Origin: Slackia sp.
Lineage (GTDB): Bacteria; Actinomycetota; Coriobacteriia; Coriobacteriales; Eggerthellaceae
Direction: 5' to 3'
NCBI GenBank assembly: GCA_030527325.1
Contig: JAUNBA010000002.1
Coordinates: 1-64,000 of the forward strand
DNA length: 64,000 nucleotides
Below, one piece after another: positions 1 through 8,533 of this stretch (position 1 is its first letter; each line of letters begins with the position of its first letter). The position numbers were made by a program, and so were the translations under genes. The notes below the pieces were generated by a model, which had not been told where the DNA came from, searched no databases, and saw nothing but the letters and a program-made list of their open reading frames with translations.

Positions 1-49
1 CATAGCGGGTGGTTTACTCGGCGCGGCTACGCGCGCGCCAGGCTCAAGC

Positions 50-90
50 CATTAACGAAAACGGGTCGAACCGTATAGGTTCGACCCGTT
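50..90 (-). terminator. Intrinsic terminator of tRNA-Thr
   Basis: A perfect 12-bp inverted repeat (ACGGGTCGAACC, 61-72; matching arm 78-89) with a 5-nt loop lies just downstream of the tRNA. On the minus strand it runs into TTTTCGTT, as expected for a Rho-independent terminator. Confidence 0.85.
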
Positions 91-100
91 CATAGATACA

Positions 101-175
101 TGGAGCCAGTGACAGGAATCGAACCTGCAACCGACTGATTACAAATCAGTTGCGCTACCGTTGCGCCACACTGGC
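101..175 (-). tRNA. tRNA-Thr (anticodon TGT)
   Basis: On the minus strand the 75-nt sequence folds as a cloverleaf. The acceptor stem GCCAGTG pairs with CACTGGC, the anticodon stem ACTGA/TCAGT carries the loop TTTGTAA, the T-loop is TTCGATT, and CCA is encoded at 101-103. The anticodon TGT reads ACA (threonine). It lies downstream of the lysC-asd pair but has its own promoter and terminator. Confidence 0.95.
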
Positions 176-195
176 ATTACCGTAAAAACCGTATT

Positions 196-223
196 AGTCT
201 ACCACATCTTTCGCACAGCGCAA
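196..223 (-). promoter_or_regulatory. Sigma-70-type promoter of tRNA-Thr
   Basis: On the minus strand TTGCGC (218-223) and TAGACT (196-201) are 16 bp apart. Initiation would fall about 15 nt before the mature tRNA 5' end at 175. Confidence 0.55.
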
Positions 224-287
224 TAAGGCGTTTCATCGCTGTTGTCCCTTGCATAACCGACGATGCGCGCGAGTGCGCCACAAAACA

Positions 288-1301
288 TCAAAGCGTCAGT
301 ATCTTGGCGATCTGCACCGCATTGGTGGCGGCGCCTTTACGAATCTGATCGCCGCAGCACCACAGCGTCAGACCGTACGTGCCGGCTGCAGCCGAGATAT
401 CCTCGCGAACGCGACCCACGTAGATGGCATCCTTGTCGGTGGTGTCCAAGGGCATGGGATACGCCTTCGATGCGGGATCGTCCACGAGCGCGACGCCCGG
501 AGCCTCGGACAAAGCGGCGCGAGCCGCCTCGACGCTTACCGGACGTTCGAACTCGAGCGTGATGCTTTCGGAATGAGACCTCATCACAGGAACGCGGACA
601 CACGTGCAATTCACGCGCAAATCGGGCGCGTGCATGATCTTGCGCCCTTCGTTTTGCATCTTCATCTCCTCGGACGTATAGCCCGCGTCATCGAATCCGC
701 CGATCTGGGGAATGAGATTGCACGCGAGCTGGTAAGCGAACGCACGCGGCTCGTCGACGGATTCGCCCGACGCGATGCGTGCCATCTGGCTTTCGAGCTC
801 GCGCAACCCTCCGACGCCGGCACCCGATGCGGCCTGATACGTCGACACGACCATGCGCTTGATCGTGCCGAGACGATGCAAGGGATTGACGGCGACCAAA
901 CCGATGATCGTCGCGCAATTGGGATTCGCGACGATCCCCCGATGCAAGGAAAGGTCTTCCGGATTCACCTCGGGTATCACCAGAGGAACGTCGGGGTCGA
1001 GGCGATACGCGCTCGAATTGTCCACCGTGACGGCTCCCTTTTCACGCGCGACGGGCACGAAGCGACGGGCGATATCGTTATCCGCAGCCCCCAAGACGAT
1101 ATCAACGCCGTCGAACGCTTCGTCGCACGCCTCCTCGACGACGACTTCTTCCCCCATGAACCGCATGGTCTTGCCCGCAGAGCGCGCCGAGGCAAGAAGC
1201 TTGAGGGAGCCCACGGGGAAATCCTGCTCGGCCAGACACGTCAGCATCTGCTGACCAACGGCACCGGTCGCCCCCAGAATAGCAACGTTATACGACCTCA
1301 T
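288..1301 (-). CDS. asd: Aspartate-semialdehyde dehydrogenase
   Basis: This 337-residue protein reduces aspartyl-4-phosphate to aspartate semialdehyde with NADPH, the branch point to lysine/diaminopimelate, threonine and methionine. The N-terminal Rossmann motif LGATGAVG lies at residues 9-16. The catalytic cysteine is C129 in ANPNCAT, and R241/H243 (MRSHSE) match the substrate-binding Arg and the catalytic His of the family. Its ATG overlaps the stop of lysC by 4 nt (ATGA), so the two enzymes for consecutive steps are probably translationally coupled. Length and motifs are those of a normal full-length enzyme. Confidence 0.95.
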   Translation of the reverse strand: MRSYNVAILGATGAVGQQMLTCLAEQDFPVGSLKLLASARSAGKTMRFMGEEVVVEEACDEAFDGVDIVLGAADNDIARRFVPVAREKGAVTVDNSSAYRLDPDVPLVIPEVNPEDLSLHRGIVANPNCATIIGLVAVNPLHRLGTIKRMVVSTYQAASGAGVGGLRELESQMARIASGESVDEPRAFAYQLACNLIPQIGGFDDAGYTSEEMKMQNEGRKIMHAPDLRVNCTCVRVPVMRSHSESITLEFERPVSVEAARAALSEAPGVALVDDPASKAYPMPLDTTDKDAIYVGRVREDISAAAGTYGLTLWCCGDQIRKGAATNAVQIAKILTL

Positions 1302-2668
1302 CGCACACAGCCTTTCTCTTCGAGATCGGAAACGGTGATCACGTTATCCTCGGAATCGACGAACGCTTCGTATATGACGCGAATCGCGCGTTCGAAATCC
1401 TCATCGGCGACGCCGACGATGATGTCGAACTCTTCGGAGCCCTGCGCGATCATCCTGATATTGATGCCCGCATTGCCCAGTTCGCCGAAAAGGCGCCCGG
1501 AAACGCCCGGACGGCTCGGCATATTGCGACCGACCGTCGAAATAAGGGCGAGATGCTCGACTACCTTGATTTCGTCGGGCGCAAGCTCGCGCTGCAAATC
1601 CCCGACGATCGAATACAGGCAATCCTTCACGTCGGCGCCCTGGACCACGACGGCGAACGAATCGATGCCCGACGGCAAATGCTCGATGCTGACGCGATAG
1701 CGCTCGAAAACGGACAGGGCTTTGCGCAGGTATCCGATCTGGTTCGACATATGGTTGGTGCGAATATGAACGGCCACGAAATCGCGTTTGCCCGCGATGC
1801 CCGTGATGATGGGTTCTTCCAATCCGGGCTCGGTCTCCTCGCTGATGATGGTTCCCGGATCATCGGGGCGGTTGGTATTCTTGATGACGAGAGGAATACC
1901 CGCGTCTTTCACAGGGAAGATGGCCTCTTCGTGCAAGACGCTCGCTCCCATATACGAAAGCTCACGCAGCTCGGCATACGTGATGCGTTCGATGGATTTC
2001 GGGTTATCGACGATACGCGGGTCGGCAGTCAGAAAGCCCGAGACGTCGGTCCAGTTCTCATACAGGTCGGCGCCGATCGACTGCGCGAGAATCGCGCCGG
2101 TGATGTCCCCGCCGCCGCGGTCGAGCAAGCGGATCTGCCCGTCTTCGGAAGCTCCGTAGAATCCGGGAAGCACGAAATGCTTGTGATCGCCGATGGCGGC
2201 GCGCAGCTGTTCTCCAGTGCGTTGCATGTTAAGCGACCCGTCCTGATCGAAGGCGATCACATCGGCGGCGTCGACGAAGGGAAAACCGAGATACTCGGCC
2301 ATCATACGCGCGGTGAAATACTCGCCGCGGCTGACGATATGCTCGGGCGTGAAGTCGCCCCGCTTGGCGCGCTCGCGAAAAACGCCGAACTCATGCCCGA
2401 TCGGATACGCAAGGCCCAGTTCCTTGCCGATTTCGCAAAAGCGCTGGCCGATCGTTCCGAGCAGATCGTCGCAAGAAACGTGATATTGCAAATGCGCGTT
2501 CACCAGATACAGCAAGTCGGTGATCTTACTATCGGTCCTATCGCGCTTTCCCGCGGCCGACACGACCACGAAGCGGCGCGCATCGTCCGCTTCGACGATC
2601 GCTTTCACTTTCTTGAATTGCTCGGCAGAGCTGACGCTCGAACCGCCGAACTTGGTGATTTTAATCAT
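1298..2668 (-). CDS. lysC: Aspartate kinase
   Basis: Aspartate kinase of about 456 residues phosphorylates aspartate in the first step of the aspartate pathway. The N-terminal KFGGSS (residues 6-11) is the nucleotide-binding signature of the amino-acid kinase fold. The C-terminal third contains two ACT-like segments (for example LISTVGRNMPSRPG and AGINIRMIAQGSEE), the usual site of feedback inhibition by lysine or threonine. I prefer the ATG at 2668 over an in-frame ATG 21 nt upstream because the AGGTGG ribosome-binding site sits just 5' of it and family proteins begin MIKITKFGGSS. Transcribed divergently from thrC across a 163-bp spacer. Confidence 0.95.
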   Translation of the reverse strand: MIKITKFGGSSVSSAEQFKKVKAIVEADDARRFVVVSAAGKRDRTDSKITDLLYLVNAHLQYHVSCDDLLGTIGQRFCEIGKELGLAYPIGHEFGVFRERAKRGDFTPEHIVSRGEYFTARMMAEYLGFPFVDAADVIAFDQDGSLNMQRTGEQLRAAIGDHKHFVLPGFYGASEDGQIRLLDRGGGDITGAILAQSIGADLYENWTDVSGFLTADPRIVDNPKSIERITYAELRELSYMGASVLHEEAIFPVKDAGIPLVIKNTNRPDDPGTIISEETEPGLEEPIITGIAGKRDFVAVHIRTNHMSNQIGYLRKALSVFERYRVSIEHLPSGIDSFAVVVQGADVKDCLYSIVGDLQRELAPDEIKVVEHLALISTVGRNMPSRPGVSGRLFGELGNAGINIRMIAQGSEEFDIIVGVADEDFERAIRVIYEAFVDSEDNVITVSDLEEKGCVR

Positions 2669-2831
2669 AGGTCCACCTTCGCATCGCATGCCTTCCCCTC
2701 CCTTCGGCGCTTAAAGCCCGCGCGGCGCATTTCGCCGTCCCGCAGTCGCGGTCGCGCGTTTTATTGCTACTATTAATCGCAACCGCGGCCGACGGCCCCG
2801 TTGTATCTCGAAAACGCCAAGGAGTAGTCGA

Positions 2832-4313
2832 ATGGCATCAATGTATCACAGCACACGCTCTAGCGTGAAGGAGTGCTCGGCCAAAGGGGCCGTCCTCGAC
2901 GGATTGGCCCCCGACGGAGGGCTGTACGTAACCGACGAACTCGGCTCTGCGCGGATCGACCTGTCCGCCGTCGTCGGAGGAACGTACCGCGACAACGCCC
3001 GGCTCGTGCTGAAAACCCTGCTCGACGACTACACGGACGCCGAAATGGAAGACTGCGTCGAAGCGGCCTACGCATCGACCTTCTCCACCGAGGCCGTCAC
3101 GCCCGTCGTCAAGGTGGGAAATGATTTCGTTTTGGAACTCTTCCACGGCCCGACCAGCGCCTTTAAAGATGTCGCCCTCCAGATGCTGCCGCAGTTGATG
3201 AGCCGTGCGGCGGCCCAGGAGAACAAGCGCATCATGATTCTCGCGGCCACCAGCGGAGACACGGGGAAAGCGGCCCTGGCGGGCTTCGCCGACACGCCCG
3301 GGTGCGGAATCACGGTGTTCTACCCCCATGGCAAGACCTCCGAGATACAGCGTCTCCAGATGGTCACGCAAGCAGGCGGCAACGTGGCCGTCGGGGCCGT
3401 GCGCGGCAATTTCGACGATACGCAAAGCGCCGTCAAACGCATCTTCGGCGATCGCGAACTCGCGCAGCGCCTCGATAAGCGCGGCATCATGCTCTCGAGC
3501 GCGAACTCCATCAACATCGGCAGGCTGGCGCCCCAGGTCGTCTACTATTTCGACGCCTATGCTCAGCTGGTCGGAAACGGAGCGATCGCCCAGGGCGACA
3601 TGGTCGACTTCTGCGTTCCTACGGGCAATTTCGGCGATGTGCTCGCGGGATACTACGCGCTGCGCATGGGATTGCCGATACGCAAGCTCATCGTGGCGAG
3701 CAACGAGAACAACGTGCTGACCGATTTTCTGCAAACGGGCGTCTACGATCGCAATCGTCCGTTCCATAAAACCATATCCCCCAGCATGGACATCCTGATA
3801 TCGTCCAACCTCGAACGCCTGCTCTACTACATGAGCGACGGAGACACCGCCTTGATCGCACGTCTCATGGACGACCTGGCTACCACGGGACGCTACGAAA
3901 TCGACGGCGCATTGCTCGAGCGCATCCAGGCGCTTTTCTGCTGCGGATACGCCACCGACGACGAAGCGCGCGAGGCCATGAAGGCATGCTTCGTCAAGCA
4001 CGGCTACGTGCTCGACCCCCATACGGCCGTAGCATGGCACGTATCGCAGCGCATCCCGAAACAGGATGGAACCGCACGCGTGGTCCTCGCCACTGCAAGC
4101 CCGTACAAATTCTGCCGCGACGTCTGCGCGGCGCTCGACCTCGACGGCGAGGGCGACGATTTCTCGTGCATGCGCGTGCTCGAAGCAGCAAGCGGCCGCA
4201 AGGCGCCCGCTGCGCTTTGCGGCCTGGAAAACGCCGAAGAGCGCTTCTGCGATGTCATGGAGGCAAAAGACATGGCGGCCTACGTCGAAGCGAAATGCGG
4301 TGATCTGCTGTGA
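2832..4313 (+). CDS. thrC: Threonine synthase
   Basis: This 493-residue PLP enzyme converts O-phosphohomoserine to threonine. The Schiff-base lysine is K112 in PTSAFKDVALQ, and the phosphate-gripping loop AATSGDTGKAAL follows at about 138-149. The length and the N-terminal YHSTRS block fit the longer (bacterial/yeast-type) threonine synthases. AGGAG lies 7 nt before the ATG. The stop codon overlaps the GTG start of thrB (GTGA), so the last two steps of threonine synthesis are coupled. Homoserine dehydrogenase, needed to connect asd to thrB, is not in this window. Confidence 0.95.
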   Translation: MASMYHSTRSSVKECSAKGAVLDGLAPDGGLYVTDELGSARIDLSAVVGGTYRDNARLVLKTLLDDYTDAEMEDCVEAAYASTFSTEAVTPVVKVGNDFVLELFHGPTSAFKDVALQMLPQLMSRAAAQENKRIMILAATSGDTGKAALAGFADTPGCGITVFYPHGKTSEIQRLQMVTQAGGNVAVGAVRGNFDDTQSAVKRIFGDRELAQRLDKRGIMLSSANSINIGRLAPQVVYYFDAYAQLVGNGAIAQGDMVDFCVPTGNFGDVLAGYYALRMGLPIRKLIVASNENNVLTDFLQTGVYDRNRPFHKTISPSMDILISSNLERLLYYMSDGDTALIARLMDDLATTGRYEIDGALLERIQALFCCGYATDDEAREAMKACFVKHGYVLDPHTAVAWHVSQRIPKQDGTARVVLATASPYKFCRDVCAALDLDGEGDDFSCMRVLEAASGRKAPAALCGLENAEERFCDVMEAKDMAAYVEAKCGDLL

Positions 4314-5194
4314 GCGTCAAGATAAGCGTGCCGGCGACCTCGGCGAACCTCGGCATCGGATACGACTGCCTCGGCATGGCCGTGAGCCTGTATTCGCATT
4401 TCACCTTCGATCTGTCCGACAAGCTGCGCATCACGGGATGCCCGGAAGAGTTCCGCGACGAAAACAACCTGGTCTATCGCTCGTTTGCCGAAGCGCTTTC
4501 CCGCTGGGGCGAAGAAGCGTTTCCCATATCGATCCATATCGAGACCGACATTCCCGTATCGCGCGGGCTTGGGTCGTCATCGACCTGCACGGTGGCGGGC
4601 ATCATGGGAGCCGCGGCTTTAACCGGTCGCATCGTGGGCCGCGCCGAAGCCGTCGCCATCGCCACGAAAATGGAAGGGCATCCCGACAATGTGGCCCCGG
4701 CCATCATGGGATCGCTCGTCTGCTCTTTCACCCCCGAAGGGGCGCTTCCCCGTTGCATCCGTTACGACGTCGACCAGCATCTGAAATTCATCACGATCAT
4801 CCCTCCCTACGAGGTGCGCACGGAAAGCGCGCGCAAGATCGTCCCCGTCGAAGTGCCGCTGTCGACGGCCGTCTGGCAAATGGGCCGCATATCGGGCCTG
4901 ACACGCGGACTGGAATCGGGCGACACCGATCTGATAGCCGCCGCCTGCGAAGATCGCCTGCAGGAGCCTTACCGCCGCACGCTGATCGCCGATTACGACG
5001 AAGTGCGCCGCATCTGCCTCGAAGGCGGCGCCTGCACGATGTGGATATCGGGATCCGGCTCGACCATGATGGCCGTCACCGCCGACGGCCTTGTCGCCGA
5101 AAGCCTGCGCGCGCGCCTGGCCGCCCTGTACCCCGATTTCCAGGTGCACGTGCTCGAATGCGACACCAAAGGCGTACGCATCGCCTACGCCTGA
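4310..5194 (+). CDS. thrB: Homoserine kinase
   Basis: This 294-residue GHMP-family kinase phosphorylates homoserine for ThrC. The glycine/serine-rich ATP loop PVSRGLGSSST lies at residues 82-92, and the C-terminal GHMP motif GSGSTMMA near 252-259. It starts with GTG overlapping the thrC stop. Its 3' end overlaps the 3' end of the convergent kinase gene by 10 bp. The only hairpin downstream (5234-5270) lies inside that opposing gene. Confidence 0.95.
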   Translation: MSVKISVPATSANLGIGYDCLGMAVSLYSHFTFDLSDKLRITGCPEEFRDENNLVYRSFAEALSRWGEEAFPISIHIETDIPVSRGLGSSSTCTVAGIMGAAALTGRIVGRAEAVAIATKMEGHPDNVAPAIMGSLVCSFTPEGALPRCIRYDVDQHLKFITIIPPYEVRTESARKIVPVEVPLSTAVWQMGRISGLTRGLESGDTDLIAAACEDRLQEPYRRTLIADYDEVRRICLEGGACTMWISGSGSTMMAVTADGLVAESLRARLAALYPDFQVHVLECDTKGVRIAYA

Positions 5195-6132
5195 CGAATC
5201 GGACGCGCAAATCCGAATGCATCTTCGAAACGCCCCCTGAAGCCTTCCATCGTCCCGAAGGCTTCAGGGGCGAAGAACGCATCGGCGAGAAACGCCTCGC
5301 GCTCCTCGTCCAAATGCAATTCGTCGCGCCACGTGCCGTGCCGCCGCGTATCGTCGCGCAAGCGGCACGCATCCGAATACAGCATGAACAGAATCGTCTC
5401 GGCGACGCCTTCTATATCGGGCGACGATGCGGCAAGGCACTCCCGTCCGTCACGCGTGCGGTCGTAGAAACGCGCCAGGCCGAAATCGACGAGCGAAACC
5501 GATCCGCCCGCATCGACAAGGACGTTCGCAGGACGGATATCGCCATGGACGACCCCGCGCGAAGCGGCATGCAGAACCAAATCGATCAAGCCCGACCCGA
5601 TGCGCGCTATATCGCCGTCGGAAAACACGCATCCTGATTTCAAAAGACGCGAAAGACAATCCCCTCCGCACAAAGTCTCGACAATGAAATACCGAGGCTC
5701 TTCGCCGCGAACGACCGCATGTTCGATGCCGAGCCATCGAGGCACGCCAGCATGGTCGAGCAACGACAGCGCGGCGCATTCGGCCCATACGGCCTGACGG
5801 TCTATGCGGCCTTTACGCGGCTTGATGAGCTTCATCGCCACACGGCACGGTGTCGGCACCGCGAAGCTATCGCCTTGAAAGGCGATGCGCTCGGCCTCGA
5901 AACACGATCCGTAACGCCCCTGGCCGAGCAGGCGCGCAAGGCGATAATCGCCGATGGCGGAGCCGACCAAGCGCCGATCGGCGCATGCCGTGGCCAAACG
6001 CGCCGCATGGCCGAGAAAACGCAATCCCTTCGATTCACCGCCATCCGAAGCCGCATGCGCGCGCCCTTCGCCCGACAAGCGTCGGCCGAAAAGCGCGCGA
6101 CGAGCGGTGCCTATCGACGCGGAGTCCCGCAC
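5185..6132 (-). CDS. Serine/threonine protein kinase-like protein
   Basis: Eukaryotic-type kinase domain without a membrane segment. It has the glycine loop LLGQGRYGS, the lysine strand CRVAMKLIKP, the catalytic loop VVHGDIRPANVLVD (aspartate kept, Arg of HRD replaced by Gly, i.e. a non-RD kinase) and DFGLARF as the DFG segment. The start is uncertain. The frame stays open upstream to 6210, but that part overlaps the zinc-ribbon gene in another frame. I used a GTG at 6132, giving about 315 residues with roughly 60 residues before the kinase fold. It probably phosphorylates cytosolic proteins; no substrate can be inferred. It follows and overlaps the zinc-ribbon gene, so the two may act together or be one protein split by a frameshift. 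Confidence 0.75.
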   Translation of the reverse strand: MRDSASIGTARRALFGRRLSGEGRAHAASDGGESKGLRFLGHAARLATACADRRLVGSAIGDYRLARLLGQGRYGSCFEAERIAFQGDSFAVPTPCRVAMKLIKPRKGRIDRQAVWAECAALSLLDHAGVPRWLGIEHAVVRGEEPRYFIVETLCGGDCLSRLLKSGCVFSDGDIARIGSGLIDLVLHAASRGVVHGDIRPANVLVDAGGSVSLVDFGLARFYDRTRDGRECLAASSPDIEGVAETILFMLYSDACRLRDDTRRHGTWRDELHLDEEREAFLADAFFAPEAFGTMEGFRGRFEDAFGFARPIRQA

Positions 6133-6491
6133 GACGGGCAGAATCGCGCATCGGCGGGAAGGGCCGCGCCGCACCCGGCGCAAAAGCCGCCGCCGACCTT
6201 TTGACCGCACGCAAGGCAGAATTTAGACCCCGCCGGAATCGCCGAACCGCACCGAGGGCACGCCGTCGAAGGGGCGTAAGAACCCTGCACAGGAACCGTC
6301 GGCGCCGGACGCGTATACGGAGCCGCCGGCTGGCGATAGGCCATGCGCTTGCGCGCCGACGACGACATCGAACTTCTCAGAAGATTCATCATGGCGCCGA
6401 TGGCCGTTTTAGGAGCGCCGTAATACGCGCCTCCCCCATAGGCACCCTGCCTTTTACGCTTATCGCTCGAACTGAATGAGAAAAGACCCAT
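6111..6491 (-). CDS. Double zinc-ribbon protein
   Basis: Small protein of about 126 residues. After an N-terminal MGLFSFSSSDKRK segment, a Gly/Tyr stretch and a Pro-rich linker come two zinc ribbons, CPRCGSAIPAGSKFCLACG and CAGCGAALPADARFCPSCG (each CxxC-13-CxxC). Zinc ribbons of this kind commonly sit in front of kinase, FHA or membrane domains in bacteria. I chose the ATG at 6491 (an alternative is 3 nt upstream) because AAAGGGG precedes it. The C-terminus runs 22 nt into the assumed start of the kinase gene. Confidence 0.75.
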   Translation of the reverse strand: MGLFSFSSSDKRKRQGAYGGGAYYGAPKTAIGAMMNLLRSSMSSSARKRMAYRQPAAPYTRPAPTVPVQGSYAPSTACPRCGSAIPAGSKFCLACGQKVGGGFCAGCGAALPADARFCPSCGTPRR

Positions 6492-6623
6492 CATGGCCCC
6501 TTTCGCTTCGTTGAAACACATGGTCCGAACCCTGAAAAGCAACTCTACCATGAAGACCCGGAGCATGCGGCGGCGTTTCCGCGCCGCGCCCTGGCTCGAC
6601 TCCGGCAGCCATCCGGCAATGTG

Positions 6624-7538
6624 TCATTCGACGACGAGTTCGGGCCCGCACACGCCCTCGAGGCTGAAAAAATCGGGCACGAAGCTTTCCTGGGCCGCAT
6701 CGCCCTGCTGCCAGAAATAATCGTCGCACCCGATCGAATCGGCGAAGTCGAGCAGCTCCTCGTAATCGGCGGCTCGCACCCGCCGTTCGAGTTCAGGATG
6801 CGCAGGGCACCTGCGCAAAGGCGTGTATTGGCTCATCATGCTCAACACGATCCGATCGCCGTATGTCTCGTGAAGATAGCGGACATTGTCTTTCGCCTCG
6901 TCGAGATGATCGGGCAAAAGCAGGATGCGCACGATGATATCGGCGTCCGTGCGCGCCATGGCGGCAAGTGCGGCGCGCGCGACCTCGGGGTAATCGGGCG
7001 CATGGGAATACGCTTGCGCCGTCTCACGGCGCGCATAGCGCATATCGGTCAGAAAGACATCGACGAACGACGATACCAGCCGTACGGTTTCGGGGGTCTC
7101 GTAGCCTGAGGTGTTCCATACGATCGGGAGCCGCAATCCCGCACGACGAGCATCTTCGACGGCGTACAGCACCTGCGGTGCATACTGGGTCGCCGTCACC
7201 AGGTTCACGTTCAACGCGCCGCGCTCTTGCAACTCGAGGAATATCCGCGCCAGACGCGCGATGGAGATATCGGCGCCGACGCGGCCGTTCGCTATCGGAG
7301 CGTTTTGGCAATACGCGCAATGCAAGGGGCAGTGCGAGAAAAACACCGCGCCGCTGCCCGCATCGCCCGAAAGCGGCGGCTCTTCCCAGAAATGAAGCGC
7401 CGCGCGAGCCACACGCAGCTCATCGGCGGCGCCGCAGACGCCGCGGGCGCCCCGCAGACGACGGGCGCGGCACCGTCGCGGACACAACGTGCAGCACGCG
7501 AGATGCGCCTCGAGCGCGGCTTTCGACGAGGGCCCCAT
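6624..7538 (-). CDS. pflX: Radical SAM protein, PflX-like
   Basis: 304-residue radical SAM protein resembling pyruvate-formate-lyase activating enzymes. The iron-sulfur motif is C70-x3-C74-x2-C77 (HCPLHCAYCQN). An extra cysteine group precedes it (C15, C16, C19, C23, C35), typical of the PflX/COG1313 branch, whose substrate is unknown. The C-terminal half keeps the barrel motifs WNTSGYE and DVFLTDMRY. It begins 6 nt after a DegV gene and is probably cotranscribed with it. No glycyl-radical enzyme lies nearby, so the target cannot be deduced. Confidence 0.85.
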   Translation of the reverse strand: MGPSSKAALEAHLACCTLCPRRCRARRLRGARGVCGAADELRVARAALHFWEEPPLSGDAGSGAVFFSHCPLHCAYCQNAPIANGRVGADISIARLARIFLELQERGALNVNLVTATQYAPQVLYAVEDARRAGLRLPIVWNTSGYETPETVRLVSSFVDVFLTDMRYARRETAQAYSHAPDYPEVARAALAAMARTDADIIVRILLLPDHLDEAKDNVRYLHETYGDRIVLSMMSQYTPLRRCPAHPELERRVRAADYEELLDFADSIGCDDYFWQQGDAAQESFVPDFFSLEGVCGPELVVE

Positions 7539-7544
7539 GGCGGC

Positions 7545-8471
7545 CTACGCGCCTTTCACCTTGCGCGCGATCCTATCCGCGACGGACAGATCCTCGCGAC
7601 GGTCGCAACCCCAGAACACGATGGCCAGCATATCGGGACCGACGTGGCTGCCGATAACGGGACCGATGGCGCTTTCCATGAACAGGACGCCTTCGTCCTG
7701 CTTGCACACCAGCTCGCGCAAACGATGCGCGTCTTTCGGGCAGTCGGCATGGCCTACCGCCACGCATTGGGAGAAATTATCGTGGTCGCGGCGCTCGAAA
7801 TAGTATTCGACCAGCTGCTTGATGGCCTTTTTACGGCCGCGCGCCACTCCCTTGAGTGACAGCTTGCCGTCGATTCCCATGCTGAGCAGCGGTTTCACAT
7901 CGAGCTTCGAACCCGCATACGCCACCGAATCGGGAATGCGGCCTCCGCGGCGCAGGCTTTCGAGGTCGTCCACCATGAACAGCGCGTTCACGAAATAGCG
8001 GGCCTCCTCGGCCCATGCCGCGAGTTCGAAAGCCGTCATGCCCTGGTCGCGCAAGCGTATGGCGTCATAGACGAGCAACGCCTCGGCGACCGATGCCAGT
8101 TTGGTATCGACGATAAGCAGTTCCATCTCGGGATAGCGATCACGGACTTGGTCGGCCACGATGCAGGCGACATCGTAGCTGCCCGAAAGCCCCGAAGAAA
8201 AGCTCAGATACACCGTGGGAACGCCGCTTTGCGCCGCACGCTCGAAAACTTCCGTGAACGCCGGAATGGAGACCTGCGAGGTCGTCGGATGGGCGCCCGC
8301 GCGCATCCTCTCGAAAAACTCATGGGAAGACATGCTGCATCCCATATCGTCGAGATGCTCCTCGTCGCCGAAAAGAAACGGGAAACGAACGAGCGAGACG
8401 CCCTCGCGATCGACGACCGAAAACGGCAGGTCGCAGCAAGAATCGACAATAAGATTGCACTGAGCGGTCAT
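7545..8471 (-). CDS. DegV family fatty-acid-binding protein
   Basis: 308-residue DegV protein. The family (FakB in Staphylococcus) binds a fatty acid and presents it to the kinase FakA for phospholipid synthesis. Family hallmarks are the N-terminal IVDSCCDLP strand-loop, TSQVSIPAF near residue 60, and the LSFSSGLSGSYD segment that cradles the carboxylate. It is paired with a second, diverged DegV gene immediately upstream, which suggests different acyl specificities. No FakA-like kinase gene is visible in the window. Confidence 0.88.
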   Translation of the reverse strand: MTAQCNLIVDSCCDLPFSVVDREGVSLVRFPFLFGDEEHLDDMGCSMSSHEFFERMRAGAHPTTSQVSIPAFTEVFERAAQSGVPTVYLSFSSGLSGSYDVACIVADQVRDRYPEMELLIVDTKLASVAEALLVYDAIRLRDQGMTAFELAAWAEEARYFVNALFMVDDLESLRRGGRIPDSVAYAGSKLDVKPLLSMGIDGKLSLKGVARGRKKAIKQLVEYYFERRDHDNFSQCVAVGHADCPKDAHRLRELVCKQDEGVLFMESAIGPVIGSHVGPDMLAIVFWGCDRREDLSVADRIARKVKGA

Positions 8472-8533
8472 GAAGCTCCTCTCGGGCGCGCGGCCCTTTC
8501 AGCATGCATCGACGCATCGCGGCGCCGACTCGG

